Origin: Alistipes putredinis DSM 17216
GTDB taxonomy: Bacteria; Bacteroidota; Bacteroidia; Bacteroidales; Rikenellaceae
Assembly: GCF_000154465.1 (NCBI RefSeq)
Contig: NZ_DS499579.1
Coordinates: 496,001-560,000, forward strand
DNA length: 64,000 nucleotides
Reading direction: 5' to 3'
Shown here: positions 8,863 through 17,468 of the stretch, one piece after another
How the letters are laid out: every line of letters begins with the position of its first letter
Numbering within the stretch: position 1 is the first letter of the stretch
The notes under the pieces: model-generated
What the model was told of the DNA's origin: nothing
The model's input: only the letters and a program-made list of their open reading frames with translations
Database searches by the model: none
Position numbers and translations under genes: made by a program

Positions 8863-9744
8863 TTAGTAGAGATAGATCTTGTTGGATTTCATGTTGACGA
8901 ACTTGTTGACGGCGAAGAACGTGAAGCAGAGCGAGATCAGGATGCCGCCCAACACCATGCCGCCCACGATGATTCCGATTTTCATGGTTTCGGCCAGCGA
9001 CATCAGTTCCGGAACCGCCTCGTTCAGTCCGTAAACGGCCGTCAGGAAGAGTGCCGATGCGATGATTCCCGACAGAATGCCTTGTGTGATGCTGCTGCCC
9101 AGGAACGGTCGCATGATGAACCATTTGGTTGCCCCTACGAGCTTCATCGTGTTAATCAGGTAGCGTTTCGAGAAGATCGCCAGCCGGATCGTGTTGTTCA
9201 GCAGGATGAGCGAGATGACGAGCAGGGCTCCGCCGAAGAGTAGCAGCACCAGCCGGATCTTCGCGATCGTGGCATGCAGCCGCTCGACGGTCTGTGCCGG
9301 ATAGGAAACCCGGTCCACGCCGTCGAGTTCGGCAATTTGGGCGATGAAGGTTTCGAGCTTGTCCGGGTCCGCCGAATCGGCTGACAGGGTCAATTCGAAC
9401 GAGTCGAGCAGCGGATTCTCTTCGAGGATCGCCTCGAACTCCTGTTCGAACATCTGCCGGAAATCGGTGTCGTTCAGTTTATCGTCTTTGGAGCTGTATT
9501 CCACATGGCTCACCAGCTCGTTGGCTTCGAACCGTTTGCGGAGCGATTCTTTTTGTTTTTCGTCCGCTCCGTTGCGGAGCTCGACGGTGACGGTGACGCT
9601 CTCCTGCAACGTGCGGGCCACCTGCATGGCGGCCGTCATGAGGTATCCCACCGATCCCAGCAGGAAGAGCACCAGGGCGATGCTGATGTTCGAAACGATG
9701 TAGGAATTGCGTACCTTACGCTTGAGTCTTTTGTCGTCTTTCAT
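8863..9744 (-). CDS. ftsX: Cell division protein FtsX
   Basis: FtsX is the membrane half of the FtsEX ABC-type complex, which controls peptidoglycan hydrolases at the septum. The 293-residue protein has a cytoplasmic N-terminus (MKDDKRLKRKVRNSYIVSN), a first membrane segment (ISIALVLFLLGSVGYLM), a periplasmic domain of about 130 residues, and three further membrane segments. The block NTIRLAIFSKRYLINTMKLVGATKWFI, split over the second loop, is typical of FtsX. FtsE is not encoded nearby, as is often the case in Bacteroidetes. I chose the ATG at 9744; the gene overlaps the 3' end of the yfhO-like gene by 29 nt. Confidence 0.95.
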   Translation of the reverse strand: MKDDKRLKRKVRNSYIVSNISIALVLFLLGSVGYLMTAAMQVARTLQESVTVTVELRNGADEKQKESLRKRFEANELVSHVEYSSKDDKLNDTDFRQMFEQEFEAILEENPLLDSFELTLSADSADPDKLETFIAQIAELDGVDRVSYPAQTVERLHATIAKIRLVLLLFGGALLVISLILLNNTIRLAIFSKRYLINTMKLVGATKWFIMRPFLGSSITQGILSGIIASALFLTAVYGLNEAVPELMSLAETMKIGIIVGGMVLGGILISLCFTFFAVNKFVNMKSNKIYLY

Positions 9745-12196
9745 GGCGTAAAACGAGTATAACGGTTGCAATGATGCCTGCGAGAATCGCGAGCGACGAG
9801 GCGAGCGTCACGCCTTCGGCGACGTTCCAGCCGGGGGCGCGGAACCGCCATTCGACCGTGTGCGTACCGGCCGGGAGCTCCATTCCCCGCAGCAGGTAGT
9901 CGGCTCGGAAATAGGGAGTTTCGATGCCGTCGATATAGGCTGTCCAGCCGTCCTTGTAGTAGATCTCCGAGAAGATCGCCGTACCGGGCGCAGTGGCCGT
10001 GTATTCGTACCGGAGATAATTGGGCCGGTACTCCTCCAGACGGATTTCCCCTTCGCCGCCGATCAGGGGGCGGATATCGAACTCACGGGTGTTGATGACA
10101 GCCGCCGTTTTGGTGTCGATGCGCCCCAGTGCGTCGATTTCTTTCTGCGGAGTGTCCGCATCGACGACCTCCTGGACGAACCAGGCCGGGCCGTTGGCTG
10201 TGGCCCGCAATTCGGCGACGGGCTGTCCCGTCGGGTCGAAGCGGATGAGGTAACGCGTGTTGAGCATGTCGAGTACGCCCTCGTCCATCGACGTGAGATA
10301 ACGCTCGATCAAGTCCTGGTAGCGGGCCAGTTTGGCGCCGTGGTAGCCGCCCACCGAGCGATGGAAGTAGGAGGTCGTAGCATCGTTGAAGGGGCTGACC
10401 GTGAGGTTCAGCACCCGGAATCCGGGTTCCGGGTCGCGCAGGATCGCGCGGTCGGCTTCCGTGGGCTGTATCTGCTGGCGCCGTGCGGCGACGAAGCGGC
10501 TTTGAGGCAGGTAGCGCAGGTTGACCGGCACCAGGTCGATCAGAACGATCACGCCGAGCAGCGCTATGAGCCAGCCCCGTCTGATCCGTCCCAGGGCGAA
10601 GAGCAGCACGCTGCCCGCCGCGAGGGCGATCATTACGAGCGAGCGCCAGGCATCGGAGCGCATGATCGCGGCCCGGTCGGCGGCCATGGCGTCGGCCGTC
10701 ACCTCTCCCAACTCTTCGGGAGCGCCCTGTGCGATGGCTTCCTGCATACCTGCGGCTTGGAACATCTGGTAGTATTGGCGGCTCATGAAATCGGCGGCTT
10801 CCGTCCGGCCGAAGTCGAAGATCGCGCTGCCGGCCACGGCGAAGAGCAGGCAGAAACCGCCCGTGATGCCTCCGGCCCAGGCGAGGGCCCGCAGGAGTTT
10901 TCGACGCGGCACCTCTCCCCGCCAGAGGGGCATCAGAGCCAACGCCGCGAGCAGGGGAACCGTCCATTCGACCACCACGAGGGCCATCGATACGGTGCGG
11001 AACTTGTTGTAGCCGGGCAGGTATTTGAAGGCGAATTCGGTGAATCCCATGAAATTATGTCCCCAGGCCAGCAAAAGCGTCAGCAGACTGACGGCTGCGA
11101 TCCACCACTTGTTGCGTCCCGATGCCAGCAGGAGTCCCAGCAGAGCCAGGAACAGGGCGGCGGCGCCCAGGTAGGTCGGTCCGGCAGTGTAGGGCTGCTG
11201 CCCCCAGTAGGCGGGCAGTTGCTCCGCGATACCCTCCAGCCCGTACGGTTTCAAGGCCTCGGCTACCTTGCCGTCGCGTGTGAACGCCCGACCCGAATCG
11301 CCGCCCATGAAGTCGGGAATCAACAGGTTCCAGCTTTCGGCGCGTCCGTAGCTCCAGGCCGTAGCGTAATCGAGTGCCAACCCTTCCTGGGAGGTTTCCT
11401 CGCCGGCGGCGAGTTCCGAACCGCCGCGGATGGTCTGTTTCGAGTGGTGCATCGTGTACCACAGAGGAGCGAAGTTCGAGCCGACGGCCAGAATGCCTGC
11501 GGCCAGCAGTACCGCCGTGCGGCGGACGAACGAAGGCAGGTGCTTTTTTCGGAAGGCGACGATTCCTTCGCTGATCCACAGCGCGGCCATGGCCAGCAGG
11601 AAATAGTAGGTGATCTGCGGATGGTTGGCGCCGATTTCGAGCGAGGCGAAAAGGGCCGTGAGCGCCCCGCCGAGCCACATGTTACCCCGCAGCGTAAGCC
11701 ATGCGCCGCCCATCATCAGGGGGGCATATACCAGTGCCCACATTTTGGTCACGTGACCCGCGCCGATGATGAGGAAAAAGTAGGTCGAAAGGCCGTACAT
11801 GAGCGACGGAATGATGCCGACCCAGGGATTCACCCCGACGATCGGGAGCATCAGCCACATGGAAACCATGGCGAAGAAGACGAAGGCTGCGGGAGTATTT
11901 ATAATTTTAACGATCTGTCCTGCCGTGTTTTTGACTAGCTGTGCCGGGTAGGCTACATTGATCAGGTAGGCGGGCATGCCGCCGAACATCCGCCCCGCCC
12001 ACTGGGGATCTTCGCCCGTTTGGGCGCGGTTGTCCCAGATCTCCTTGGCCATGCCTTCGTATTGCTGCACGTCGTGCTGTGGCAGCACTTCGCCGCGAAA
12101 CTGGGGGGCGAAATAGAGGGCGCTGACGATGAAGAAGAGCAGCAGGGCCGCGCCCGTCGGCAGCACTTTCGGGAGAATCTCTTTGAAGCGGGTCAT
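9716..12196 (-). CDS. YfhO family membrane protein
   Basis: An 826-residue polytopic protein with about a dozen membrane segments and a large soluble C-terminal part. It fits the YfhO family, which resembles GT-C glycosyltransferases; in Gram-positives YfhO helps glycosylate teichoic acids, while the Bacteroidetes role is unknown. Visible features are the loop LPQHDVQQYEGMAKEIWDN after the first membrane segment (the acidic first loop expected of GT-C enzymes) and YSAR-like beta-rich segments towards the C-terminus (PNYLRYEYTATAPGTAIFSE). A last membrane helix ends in a basic tail. It heads the run into ftsX. A TACCTTTG -7 box lies about 23-30 nt upstream of its ATG. Confidence 0.9.
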   Translation of the reverse strand: MTRFKEILPKVLPTGAALLLFFIVSALYFAPQFRGEVLPQHDVQQYEGMAKEIWDNRAQTGEDPQWAGRMFGGMPAYLINVAYPAQLVKNTAGQIVKIINTPAAFVFFAMVSMWLMLPIVGVNPWVGIIPSLMYGLSTYFFLIIGAGHVTKMWALVYAPLMMGGAWLTLRGNMWLGGALTALFASLEIGANHPQITYYFLLAMAALWISEGIVAFRKKHLPSFVRRTAVLLAAGILAVGSNFAPLWYTMHHSKQTIRGGSELAAGEETSQEGLALDYATAWSYGRAESWNLLIPDFMGGDSGRAFTRDGKVAEALKPYGLEGIAEQLPAYWGQQPYTAGPTYLGAAALFLALLGLLLASGRNKWWIAAVSLLTLLLAWGHNFMGFTEFAFKYLPGYNKFRTVSMALVVVEWTVPLLAALALMPLWRGEVPRRKLLRALAWAGGITGGFCLLFAVAGSAIFDFGRTEAADFMSRQYYQMFQAAGMQEAIAQGAPEELGEVTADAMAADRAAIMRSDAWRSLVMIALAAGSVLLFALGRIRRGWLIALLGVIVLIDLVPVNLRYLPQSRFVAARRQQIQPTEADRAILRDPEPGFRVLNLTVSPFNDATTSYFHRSVGGYHGAKLARYQDLIERYLTSMDEGVLDMLNTRYLIRFDPTGQPVAELRATANGPAWFVQEVVDADTPQKEIDALGRIDTKTAAVINTREFDIRPLIGGEGEIRLEEYRPNYLRYEYTATAPGTAIFSEIYYKDGWTAYIDGIETPYFRADYLLRGMELPAGTHTVEWRFRAPGWNVAEGVTLASSLAILAGIIATVILVLRHERRQKTQA

Positions 12197-12218
12197 CTGG
12201 AATGTTTTTGTCGATTGC

Positions 12219-12226
12219 CAAAGGTA
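12219..12226 (-). promoter_or_regulatory. -7 box (TACCTTTG) of the yfhO-ftsX-uppP-truB run
   Basis: On the minus strand this reads TACCTTTG, matching the Bacteroidetes TAnnTTTG element. It lies 22 nt before the yfhO ATG. No clear -33 box was found. Confidence 0.65.
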
Positions 12227-12269
12227 CGAAAAAACATTGAGTTTCCTCCCCGACTCAGCGAAAAATCAC

Positions 12270-12277
12270 TACCTTTG
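12270..12277 (+). promoter_or_regulatory. -7 box (TACCTTTG) of the polyprenyl synthetase gene
   Basis: TACCTTTG followed by CA, the usual context of Bacteroidetes start sites. It implies a leader of about 90 nt before the ATG at 12376. It is divergent from the yfhO promoter, about 45 bp away. Confidence 0.65.
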
Positions 12278-12375
12278 CACGGATTGATCCCAGGCTCGGG
12301 GCGGTTGTATTCCGGCGGGGAGACAATCGCTCTGTATTCGGCTAACCTTTTTTCGACGTAAACAAAAGTTCGGTT

Positions 12376-13365
12376 ATGGTAACACTCGATATGATCCGCA
12401 AGCCGGTCGAGGGTGATCTGGAGGCCTTCGAGCAGTTCATCCGGCAAAAATTCACGGCGGACGGCACGTTGCTCTCCGAGATGCTCGATTATGCGCTCTC
12501 GGCGCGGGGCAAGGGGATTCGTCCGATGACGGTGCTGCTGTCTGCGGCGCTCAACGCTCCGGCGGGGCAGCGCAGCGGCGGTCTGCGCGCACTGCTCGCA
12601 GCCACGTTGGTCGAGATGATCCACGTGGCCTCGCTCATCCACGACGATGTGATCGACGAATCGGACATGCGCCGGGGCCGGGCTTCGGTCAATGCCCGCT
12701 GGCAGTCGCGCAATGCGGTCGTAGTCGGAGATTACATCCTGGCCAAAAACATGGACCTCGGCCTCAAGAGCGGCCAGTTCGACCTGGTGACTCACGTTTG
12801 CGGTGCCATCGCCACGCTCTGCGAGGGAGAGATTCTGCAAAACGACAAGGCGAACCGGCAGGAGATGACGCGGGCGTCGTACCTGGATATCATCTACAAG
12901 AAAACCGCCTGCCTGATCGGGGTGAGCGCTTCGGCCGGAGCGCTGGCCGTCGGTGCGTCCCGTGAAAAACAGGCGCTCATGCGCAAGTTCGGCGAGTCGA
13001 TAGGCATGGCGTTCCAGATTCAGGACGACATTCTGGACTATACCCGCACGGCCCGTACGGGCAAGCCCTCCAACAACGACTTGCGCGAACACAAGGTGAC
13101 CCTGCCGCTGCTCACGGTGCTCGAGTCCGTCGGCGAGGAGCGCCGCAGGGAGTTGCTGGCCCGGCTGGCCCGTTGCCACGAGGAGGATGAGTCGGTCGAA
13201 TATTTGCAGCACATCGTCGAGAACGAGGGCGGTATGGAAAAGGCGGCCCGCGTCATGCAGGAATACCTCACGCGGGCGATGTCCGTGCTCTCCGAATACG
13301 AACCTTCCGAATACCGCGACGCATTGGCCAACCTCTGTGTCTATGTCGGTGAGCGGGACCGGTAG
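12376..13365 (+). CDS. Polyprenyl diphosphate synthase (long-chain, probably for menaquinone)
   Basis: A 329-residue trans-prenyl diphosphate synthase that extends allylic diphosphates with isopentenyl diphosphate. The first Asp-rich motif is LIHDDVIDESDMRRG (Asp90, Asp91, Asp94) and the second is FQIQDDILDYT (Asp217, Asp218, Asp221). The basic GKGIRP block near residue 45 binds the isopentenyl substrate. It resembles IspB/HepT-type enzymes that make the side chain of respiratory quinones; Bacteroidetes use menaquinone, so that is the likely product. The chain length cannot be read from the sequence. It is a single-gene unit with its own promoter. Confidence 0.93.
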   Translation: MVTLDMIRKPVEGDLEAFEQFIRQKFTADGTLLSEMLDYALSARGKGIRPMTVLLSAALNAPAGQRSGGLRALLAATLVEMIHVASLIHDDVIDESDMRRGRASVNARWQSRNAVVVGDYILAKNMDLGLKSGQFDLVTHVCGAIATLCEGEILQNDKANRQEMTRASYLDIIYKKTACLIGVSASAGALAVGASREKQALMRKFGESIGMAFQIQDDILDYTRTARTGKPSNNDLREHKVTLPLLTVLESVGEERRRELLARLARCHEEDESVEYLQHIVENEGGMEKAARVMQEYLTRAMSVLSEYEPSEYRDALANLCVYVGERDR

Positions 13366-13850
13366 GGAAGCGGTTGCCCGTGCAGCTTGGTTCCGGGTTC
13401 CTCGTGCGAATTTTTGACCTGTTGTCTGGATTTTCTGCGGCTCGGCTCGGATTTCCGGGCGGGAGTGCGGATTGTCCGATCGGCGGAGGTCCGTTGTAAA
13501 TTTCCGGACATGGGACCCGAACAGGTGTATGGCGGTGTGTCCGAATGACACACAACGGTAGTTATTATCGGGATACGGGTTAAGTCATTTGCCATAGTAA
13601 AAGACTGTCACCCTTACCCTCAATGCCTTGCCTTGCATCCATTCCGACACCCTTTAGGATCGTGCCTGAAATTTTCATTTCAACACACTCTTTTTTATGA
13701 CAGGATACACTTGCAGGTCGAGGGTGGTTTTCTGCGGGCTGTTTTGTATCTTTTTTTACTGCTTTTTATGATGCGCTGGCGGGTTGCCGACCCGTCGGAT
13801 GCGACGAAGAAGCCGCCTGATAAAGGCGGCTTTCTCTTTTCGGGGCGTTT
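13366..13850. other. Intergenic stretch with two inverted repeats and a terminator
   Basis: There is no convincing gene here; the short reading frames have no family features. It holds an inverted repeat GTGTGTC-N5-GACACAC at 13535-13553, a promoter-like TATCTTTT at 13747-13754, a small CGGGT/ACCCG hairpin near 13780-13795 and a strong terminator at 13810-13840. The last three could delimit a short plus-strand RNA. Confidence 0.5.
13810..13840 (+). terminator. Rho-independent terminator
   Basis: AAGCCGCC and GGCGGCTT form an 8-bp stem around a 7-nt loop (TGATAAA), followed by TCTCTTTT on the plus strand. It lies 10 bp past the rel stop, and also ends anything transcribed from the polyprenyl synthetase side. 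Confidence 0.85.
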
Positions 13851-16052
13851 TCAGTTATTGACGCGGTAGGCTTTCTGCACGCCTTTGATCCGCAGGATCG
13901 AGTGGATCAGCATATCGACCATGCCCGTACCGGGCACTTCGACGTGGATCACGCCCGAGAGCAGGCCGCCGCCCGGCGACAGGTTCATCGAGCGGATGCT
14001 CAACTTCAGGTCGCGGTTGATTACTTCGGCGATGTGGTTGATCATCCCCGTCGTGTCGCTGGCCACCACGCGGATCGACACCCGGAACGCGCCCTGCGCT
14101 TCGTCGCGCCAGCGGGCTTCGAGTACCCGGTAGGGGTAGTTTCTGCGGAGACGCTGTGCGTTGGGGCAGTCCGTACGGTGGATCGTGATGCCGGCACCTA
14201 CGGTGATGAAGCCGAAGATTTCGTCGCCGTGGATCGGATTGCAGCATTTGGCCAGTTTGTAGTCGAGCTGTCCGATCTTTTCGTCGATGATGAGTGCGTC
14301 GCCGCTGCTCTGGGTCGAAACTTTTTCGGCTTTGCGTCGTTTTTCGGACTCGATGGCTGCTGCTGCGGCCCGGCGCTCTTCCTCCGCTTCGCCCGACAGA
14401 TGGGCCTGAAGCAGCTCCTTGATCTGCATGAGGTCGATCTTTTCGGTGCCGATCGAGGCGTAAAGTTCCGTTCCCGTGCGGAGTTTGAAGTGCTTGCAGA
14501 GGATGCCGACCCCTTCATCGACGGTCAGGGGCAGTTTCCAGTTCTTGAGTTTGCGTTCCAATTCTTCCCGTCCCAGACGGGCGTTCTTGGTGTGCTCCTC
14601 GCGCAGCGAGGCCTTGATCCGGGTGCGGGCCTTCGACGTGGTGACGAACCCCAGCCAGTCGGCTTTGGGCTTCTGATTCTTCTGCGTCAGCACTTCGACG
14701 ATGTCTCCGTTGTGGAGTACGTCGCGGATCGCCGCCGGACGGTTATTGACCTTGCCGCCCGAGCAGGTGAGCCCCAGCGAGGTGTGGATGTCGAAGGCGA
14801 AATCCAGCACCGTGGCTCCTTCGGGCAGCTTGCGCAGGTCGCCGCCGGGGGTGAAGACGAAAATTTCGCCCGAGGAGGGCTTGGCGTCGAAGTTCTGGGC
14901 CAGCGGACGGGTCTTGTCTTCCATTAGCTCCCGGAGTTGTTTCATCCACATTTCGCTCCCGTCCGATCCCGCGTTTACGCCTTTGTAGCGCCAGTGGGCC
15001 GCGATGCCCCGCTCCGCCACGGCGTCCATCCGCTCGGTGCGGATCTGGATTTCGACCCACCGTCCCTCTTTGGTGGCGACGGTGGTGTGGAGCGATTCGT
15101 AGCCGTTGGATTTGGGGATGGAGATCCAGTCGCGCATCCGCTCGGGATTGGGCGTGTAGAAATCCGTGACGATCGAATAGACCGTCCAGCATTGCTGCTT
15201 CTCCTCTTCGAGCGGACAGTCCAGGATGATACGGATGGCGAAGATGTCATATACCCCCTCGAACGGGACGTGCTGCTTGCGCATCTTGTTCCAGATCGAG
15301 AAGATCGACTTGGTGCGGCTCTTGACGTGATAGCGCAGCCCCGCCTGGTCGAGCCGCTGCGTGATGGGTTCGAGGACGCGGGCGATGAAGGCCCGGCGTT
15401 CGCTTTCGGTCTCGGCCAGTTTGTCGGCGATATGCTGGTAGTCCTGGGGTTCGAGATAGCGCAGGGCGATGTCTTCGAGTTCGCTCTTGATGTTGTATAG
15501 ACCCAGTTTGTGGGCGATTTGGGCGTAGAGGTTGAGGCTCTCCCAGCTCTTCTTGCGCCACTTTTCGCGGGGGAAAATTTCGAGGCGGCGCATCACCTCG
15601 AGCCGGTCGGCCAGCTTGATCAGGATCACGCGCGGATCTTCCGAATAGGAGACGATCAGCTCGCGGAAATTTTCCGCCTGCTCCCGGGAGGCTTTCAGGC
15701 GAATATCGGAGATGTGGCTCAGACTTACGGTCATGCCGAGCACCTCCTTGCCGAAGCGGTCCCGGATCTCGTCCGTCAGCCGCAGGAATGTCTCTTCGTC
15801 CTGCCGACTGGCTGTGCGGACTACGTCGTGGAGAATGGCGGCCACGACCGAGTCGCCTCCCAGCCCGATCTCCTCCAGCCCGATCCGCGCTACTTCGGCG
15901 GCGTGGTCCAGCATCGGCGAGCCGTCGTGTCGTACCTGCGAAGCGGTATGTTCGGCAGCATATTCCAGGGCGCGGTCGGCTGCGGCCGCCTCGTCGGGCG
16001 AGAGCGTTCGGCGGATCGCGCTGCGCAGCTTGTCATAACGGGTCAAATCCAT
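13851..16052 (-). CDS. RelA/SpoT-type (p)ppGpp synthetase with a degenerate hydrolase site
   Basis: A 733-residue long Rel protein: HD domain (about 45-155), synthetase (about 220-350), TGS domain (EIFVFTPGGDLRKLPEG, about 400-460), helical region and C-terminal ACT domain. The synthetase keeps YDIFAIRII, GYESLHTTV and VEIQIRTERMD, including the Asp and Glu needed for catalysis. The HD metal ligands are kept (His50, His75, Asp76, Asp149). The hydrolase catalytic pair normally seen as HDTVED reads HDVVRT, and the usual LHNM block reads LEVM (152-154). I infer a synthetase with little or no hydrolase activity. The ATG at 16052 (MDLTRYDKLR) is favoured over an upstream in-frame ATG because the upstream residues are not conserved. 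Confidence 0.93.
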   Translation of the reverse strand: MDLTRYDKLRSAIRRTLSPDEAAAADRALEYAAEHTASQVRHDGSPMLDHAAEVARIGLEEIGLGGDSVVAAILHDVVRTASRQDEETFLRLTDEIRDRFGKEVLGMTVSLSHISDIRLKASREQAENFRELIVSYSEDPRVILIKLADRLEVMRRLEIFPREKWRKKSWESLNLYAQIAHKLGLYNIKSELEDIALRYLEPQDYQHIADKLAETESERRAFIARVLEPITQRLDQAGLRYHVKSRTKSIFSIWNKMRKQHVPFEGVYDIFAIRIILDCPLEEEKQQCWTVYSIVTDFYTPNPERMRDWISIPKSNGYESLHTTVATKEGRWVEIQIRTERMDAVAERGIAAHWRYKGVNAGSDGSEMWMKQLRELMEDKTRPLAQNFDAKPSSGEIFVFTPGGDLRKLPEGATVLDFAFDIHTSLGLTCSGGKVNNRPAAIRDVLHNGDIVEVLTQKNQKPKADWLGFVTTSKARTRIKASLREEHTKNARLGREELERKLKNWKLPLTVDEGVGILCKHFKLRTGTELYASIGTEKIDLMQIKELLQAHLSGEAEEERRAAAAAIESEKRRKAEKVSTQSSGDALIIDEKIGQLDYKLAKCCNPIHGDEIFGFITVGAGITIHRTDCPNAQRLRRNYPYRVLEARWRDEAQGAFRVSIRVVASDTTGMINHIAEVINRDLKLSIRSMNLSPGGGLLSGVIHVEVPGTGMVDMLIHSILRIKGVQKAYRVNN

Positions 16053-16169
16053 TTTCCGGAAAGTTTTACTGTTTTTCAAAAGTAGCGAAAATCTTCGGCA
16101 TCGCAAAGCGCCGTCGGGGATTTCACGGAATAATCTTGTGCAAAAACCGATGCAGTTGTATAAAAAACG

Positions 16170-16177
16170 TATCTTTG
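16170..16177 (+). promoter_or_regulatory. -7 box (TATCTTTG) of the hemolysin III gene
   Basis: An exact TAnnTTTG match 23 nt before the ATG at 16201. It decides the start, because an upstream in-frame ATG at 16138 would lie before the promoter. Confidence 0.7.
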
Positions 16178-16200
16178 TAGAACAGAATTATACGTCGTCT

Positions 16201-16866
16201 ATGAAAAAAGAGGAAAAAGTCCGTTTGCCCTACGTACCCACCTACGGCGAGGAGGTGGCCAACACGGTTTCGCATGCCGTGATGCTGCCGCTGACCCTTT
16301 GTCTGCTGCCTTTCGCTGCGGTGTGGACCTATCTGCACGATGCCCGGCCCGTGCTGGCGTCGGTGTCGGTAAGCGTCTGCGTCATTTCGATCTTTCTGAT
16401 GTTGCTCGCTTCGACGCTCTACCATTCGATGCGCCCGGATTCGAAGCACAAGGCCGTTTTCCACAAGCTCGACCATATCTTCATCTTCGTCGCCATCGCC
16501 GGAACCTATACCCCCGTAGCGCTGCTCGTGATCGGCGGCTGGCAGGGTGTCTTCGTCACCGTTTTGCAGTGGACGGCCGTTCTGCTGGGTATTCTGTATA
16601 AGACGCTGGCCCGGCGTTCCATCCCGGCTTTGAGCCTGACGATTTATCTGGTGATGGGCTGGACGGCGATCTTTTTCCTGCCTCGGCTGATTCGGAACGC
16701 TTCGCTGCCTCTGCTGTTGCTGATCCTGCTGGGCGGGGTCCTCTATACGGCCGGAGCGATCGTTTATGCGAAGAAGGGATTCCGCTACCACCACCTGGTC
16801 TGGCATCTGTTTATCGACCTGGCGCTGTTGTCGCATCTGGCGGGGATCGTCTTTTTTATCGGTTGA
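16201..16866 (+). CDS. Hemolysin III / PAQR family membrane protein
   Basis: A 221-residue protein with seven hydrophobic segments, of the bacterial PAQR (YqfA/hemolysin III) family. Characteristic blocks are GEEVANTVSHAVMLPL near the start, TLYHSMRP and HKLDHIFIFVAIAGTYTPVAL in the middle, and YHHLVWHLFIDLALLSHL at the end. The conserved His and Asp residues in these blocks form the putative metal site. The name is historical: family members are not proven toxins here and probably act in membrane lipid homeostasis. It is a single gene with its own TATCTTTG promoter. Confidence 0.92.
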   Translation: MKKEEKVRLPYVPTYGEEVANTVSHAVMLPLTLCLLPFAAVWTYLHDARPVLASVSVSVCVISIFLMLLASTLYHSMRPDSKHKAVFHKLDHIFIFVAIAGTYTPVALLVIGGWQGVFVTVLQWTAVLLGILYKTLARRSIPALSLTIYLVMGWTAIFFLPRLIRNASLPLLLLILLGGVLYTAGAIVYAKKGFRYHHLVWHLFIDLALLSHLAGIVFFIG

Positions 16867-17000
16867 TAATGAATTCGCTTATATGCCGGGCGTAACAATG
16901 CAGATTCTTTCGGAGGAAGGGATTTGGGAACAGTTCGGAATCATAAACGCGGCCAGTACCGCGAATAAGCGATCGTCGGATATATTTTAATCATTGACAG

Positions 17001-17435
17001 ATGAGCGTTGTAAAGGTCGGACCGGACGATTTCGAAGAGCTGGCCGAAGTGTGGGAGGCTTCCGTGCGGGCTACCCATGATTTTCTCTCCGAGGCGGATA
17101 TTCGGGAATTGCGTTCTCTGTTGCCTGTCCGCTACCTGCCGGCGGTCGAACTTCGCTGCCTGCGGGATGCGGGGCGTATCGTGGCGTTCATCGGTCTGAA
17201 CGGAAGTCATATCGCCATGTTGTTCGTTCGGCCCGAATACCGGGGCAGAGGCTGCGGACGCAAGTTGGTGGAGTGGGCCGTCGCCCGCCAGGGAGCTGAT
17301 TCGGTCGATGTCAATGAACAGAATCCGCAGGCGGTGGGTTTTTACCTGCGTATGGGGTTTGCGGTTGTCGGGCGTAGCGAAACGGACGATGCCGACCGGC
17401 CGTTTCCGATTCTGCATCTGCGTCTGGAGAAATAA
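17001..17435 (+). CDS. GNAT family N-acetyltransferase (YjaB-like)
   Basis: A 144-residue single-domain GNAT acetyltransferase. The acetyl-CoA-binding segment is VRPEYRGRGCGRKLVEWAV at about residues 76-94, the Q/RxxGxG/A signature. DVNEQNPQAVGFYLRMGFAVVGRSETDD is the usual fourth motif and resembles E. coli YjaB and similar acyl-CoA-binding proteins. The substrate is unknown. It is preceded by a 134-nt gap without a clear promoter and followed by a terminator shared with the convergent hydrolase gene. Confidence 0.92.
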   Translation: MSVVKVGPDDFEELAEVWEASVRATHDFLSEADIRELRSLLPVRYLPAVELRCLRDAGRIVAFIGLNGSHIAMLFVRPEYRGRGCGRKLVEWAVARQGADSVDVNEQNPQAVGFYLRMGFAVVGRSETDDADRPFPILHLRLEK

Positions 17436-17442
17436 AAATGAA

Positions 17443-17466
17443 AAAGTTTCCCTTTTAGGAAACTTT
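17443..17466. terminator. Bidirectional terminator
   Basis: AAAGTTTCC and GGAAACTTT flank a CTTTTA loop, with A-rich sequence on one side. It sits between the convergent GNAT and hydrolase genes and can serve both. Confidence 0.75.
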
Positions 17467-17468
17467 CG

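Noticed and set aside
9860..11938. 692-codon plus-strand open frame over the yfhO-like gene
   Set aside because: Arg/Gln/Gly-rich antisense shadow without domains; the minus-strand gene is clear.
13633..13869. 78-codon plus-strand open frame between polyprenyl synthetase and rel genes
   Set aside because: It runs through a strong terminator and overlaps the end of rel; no domain.
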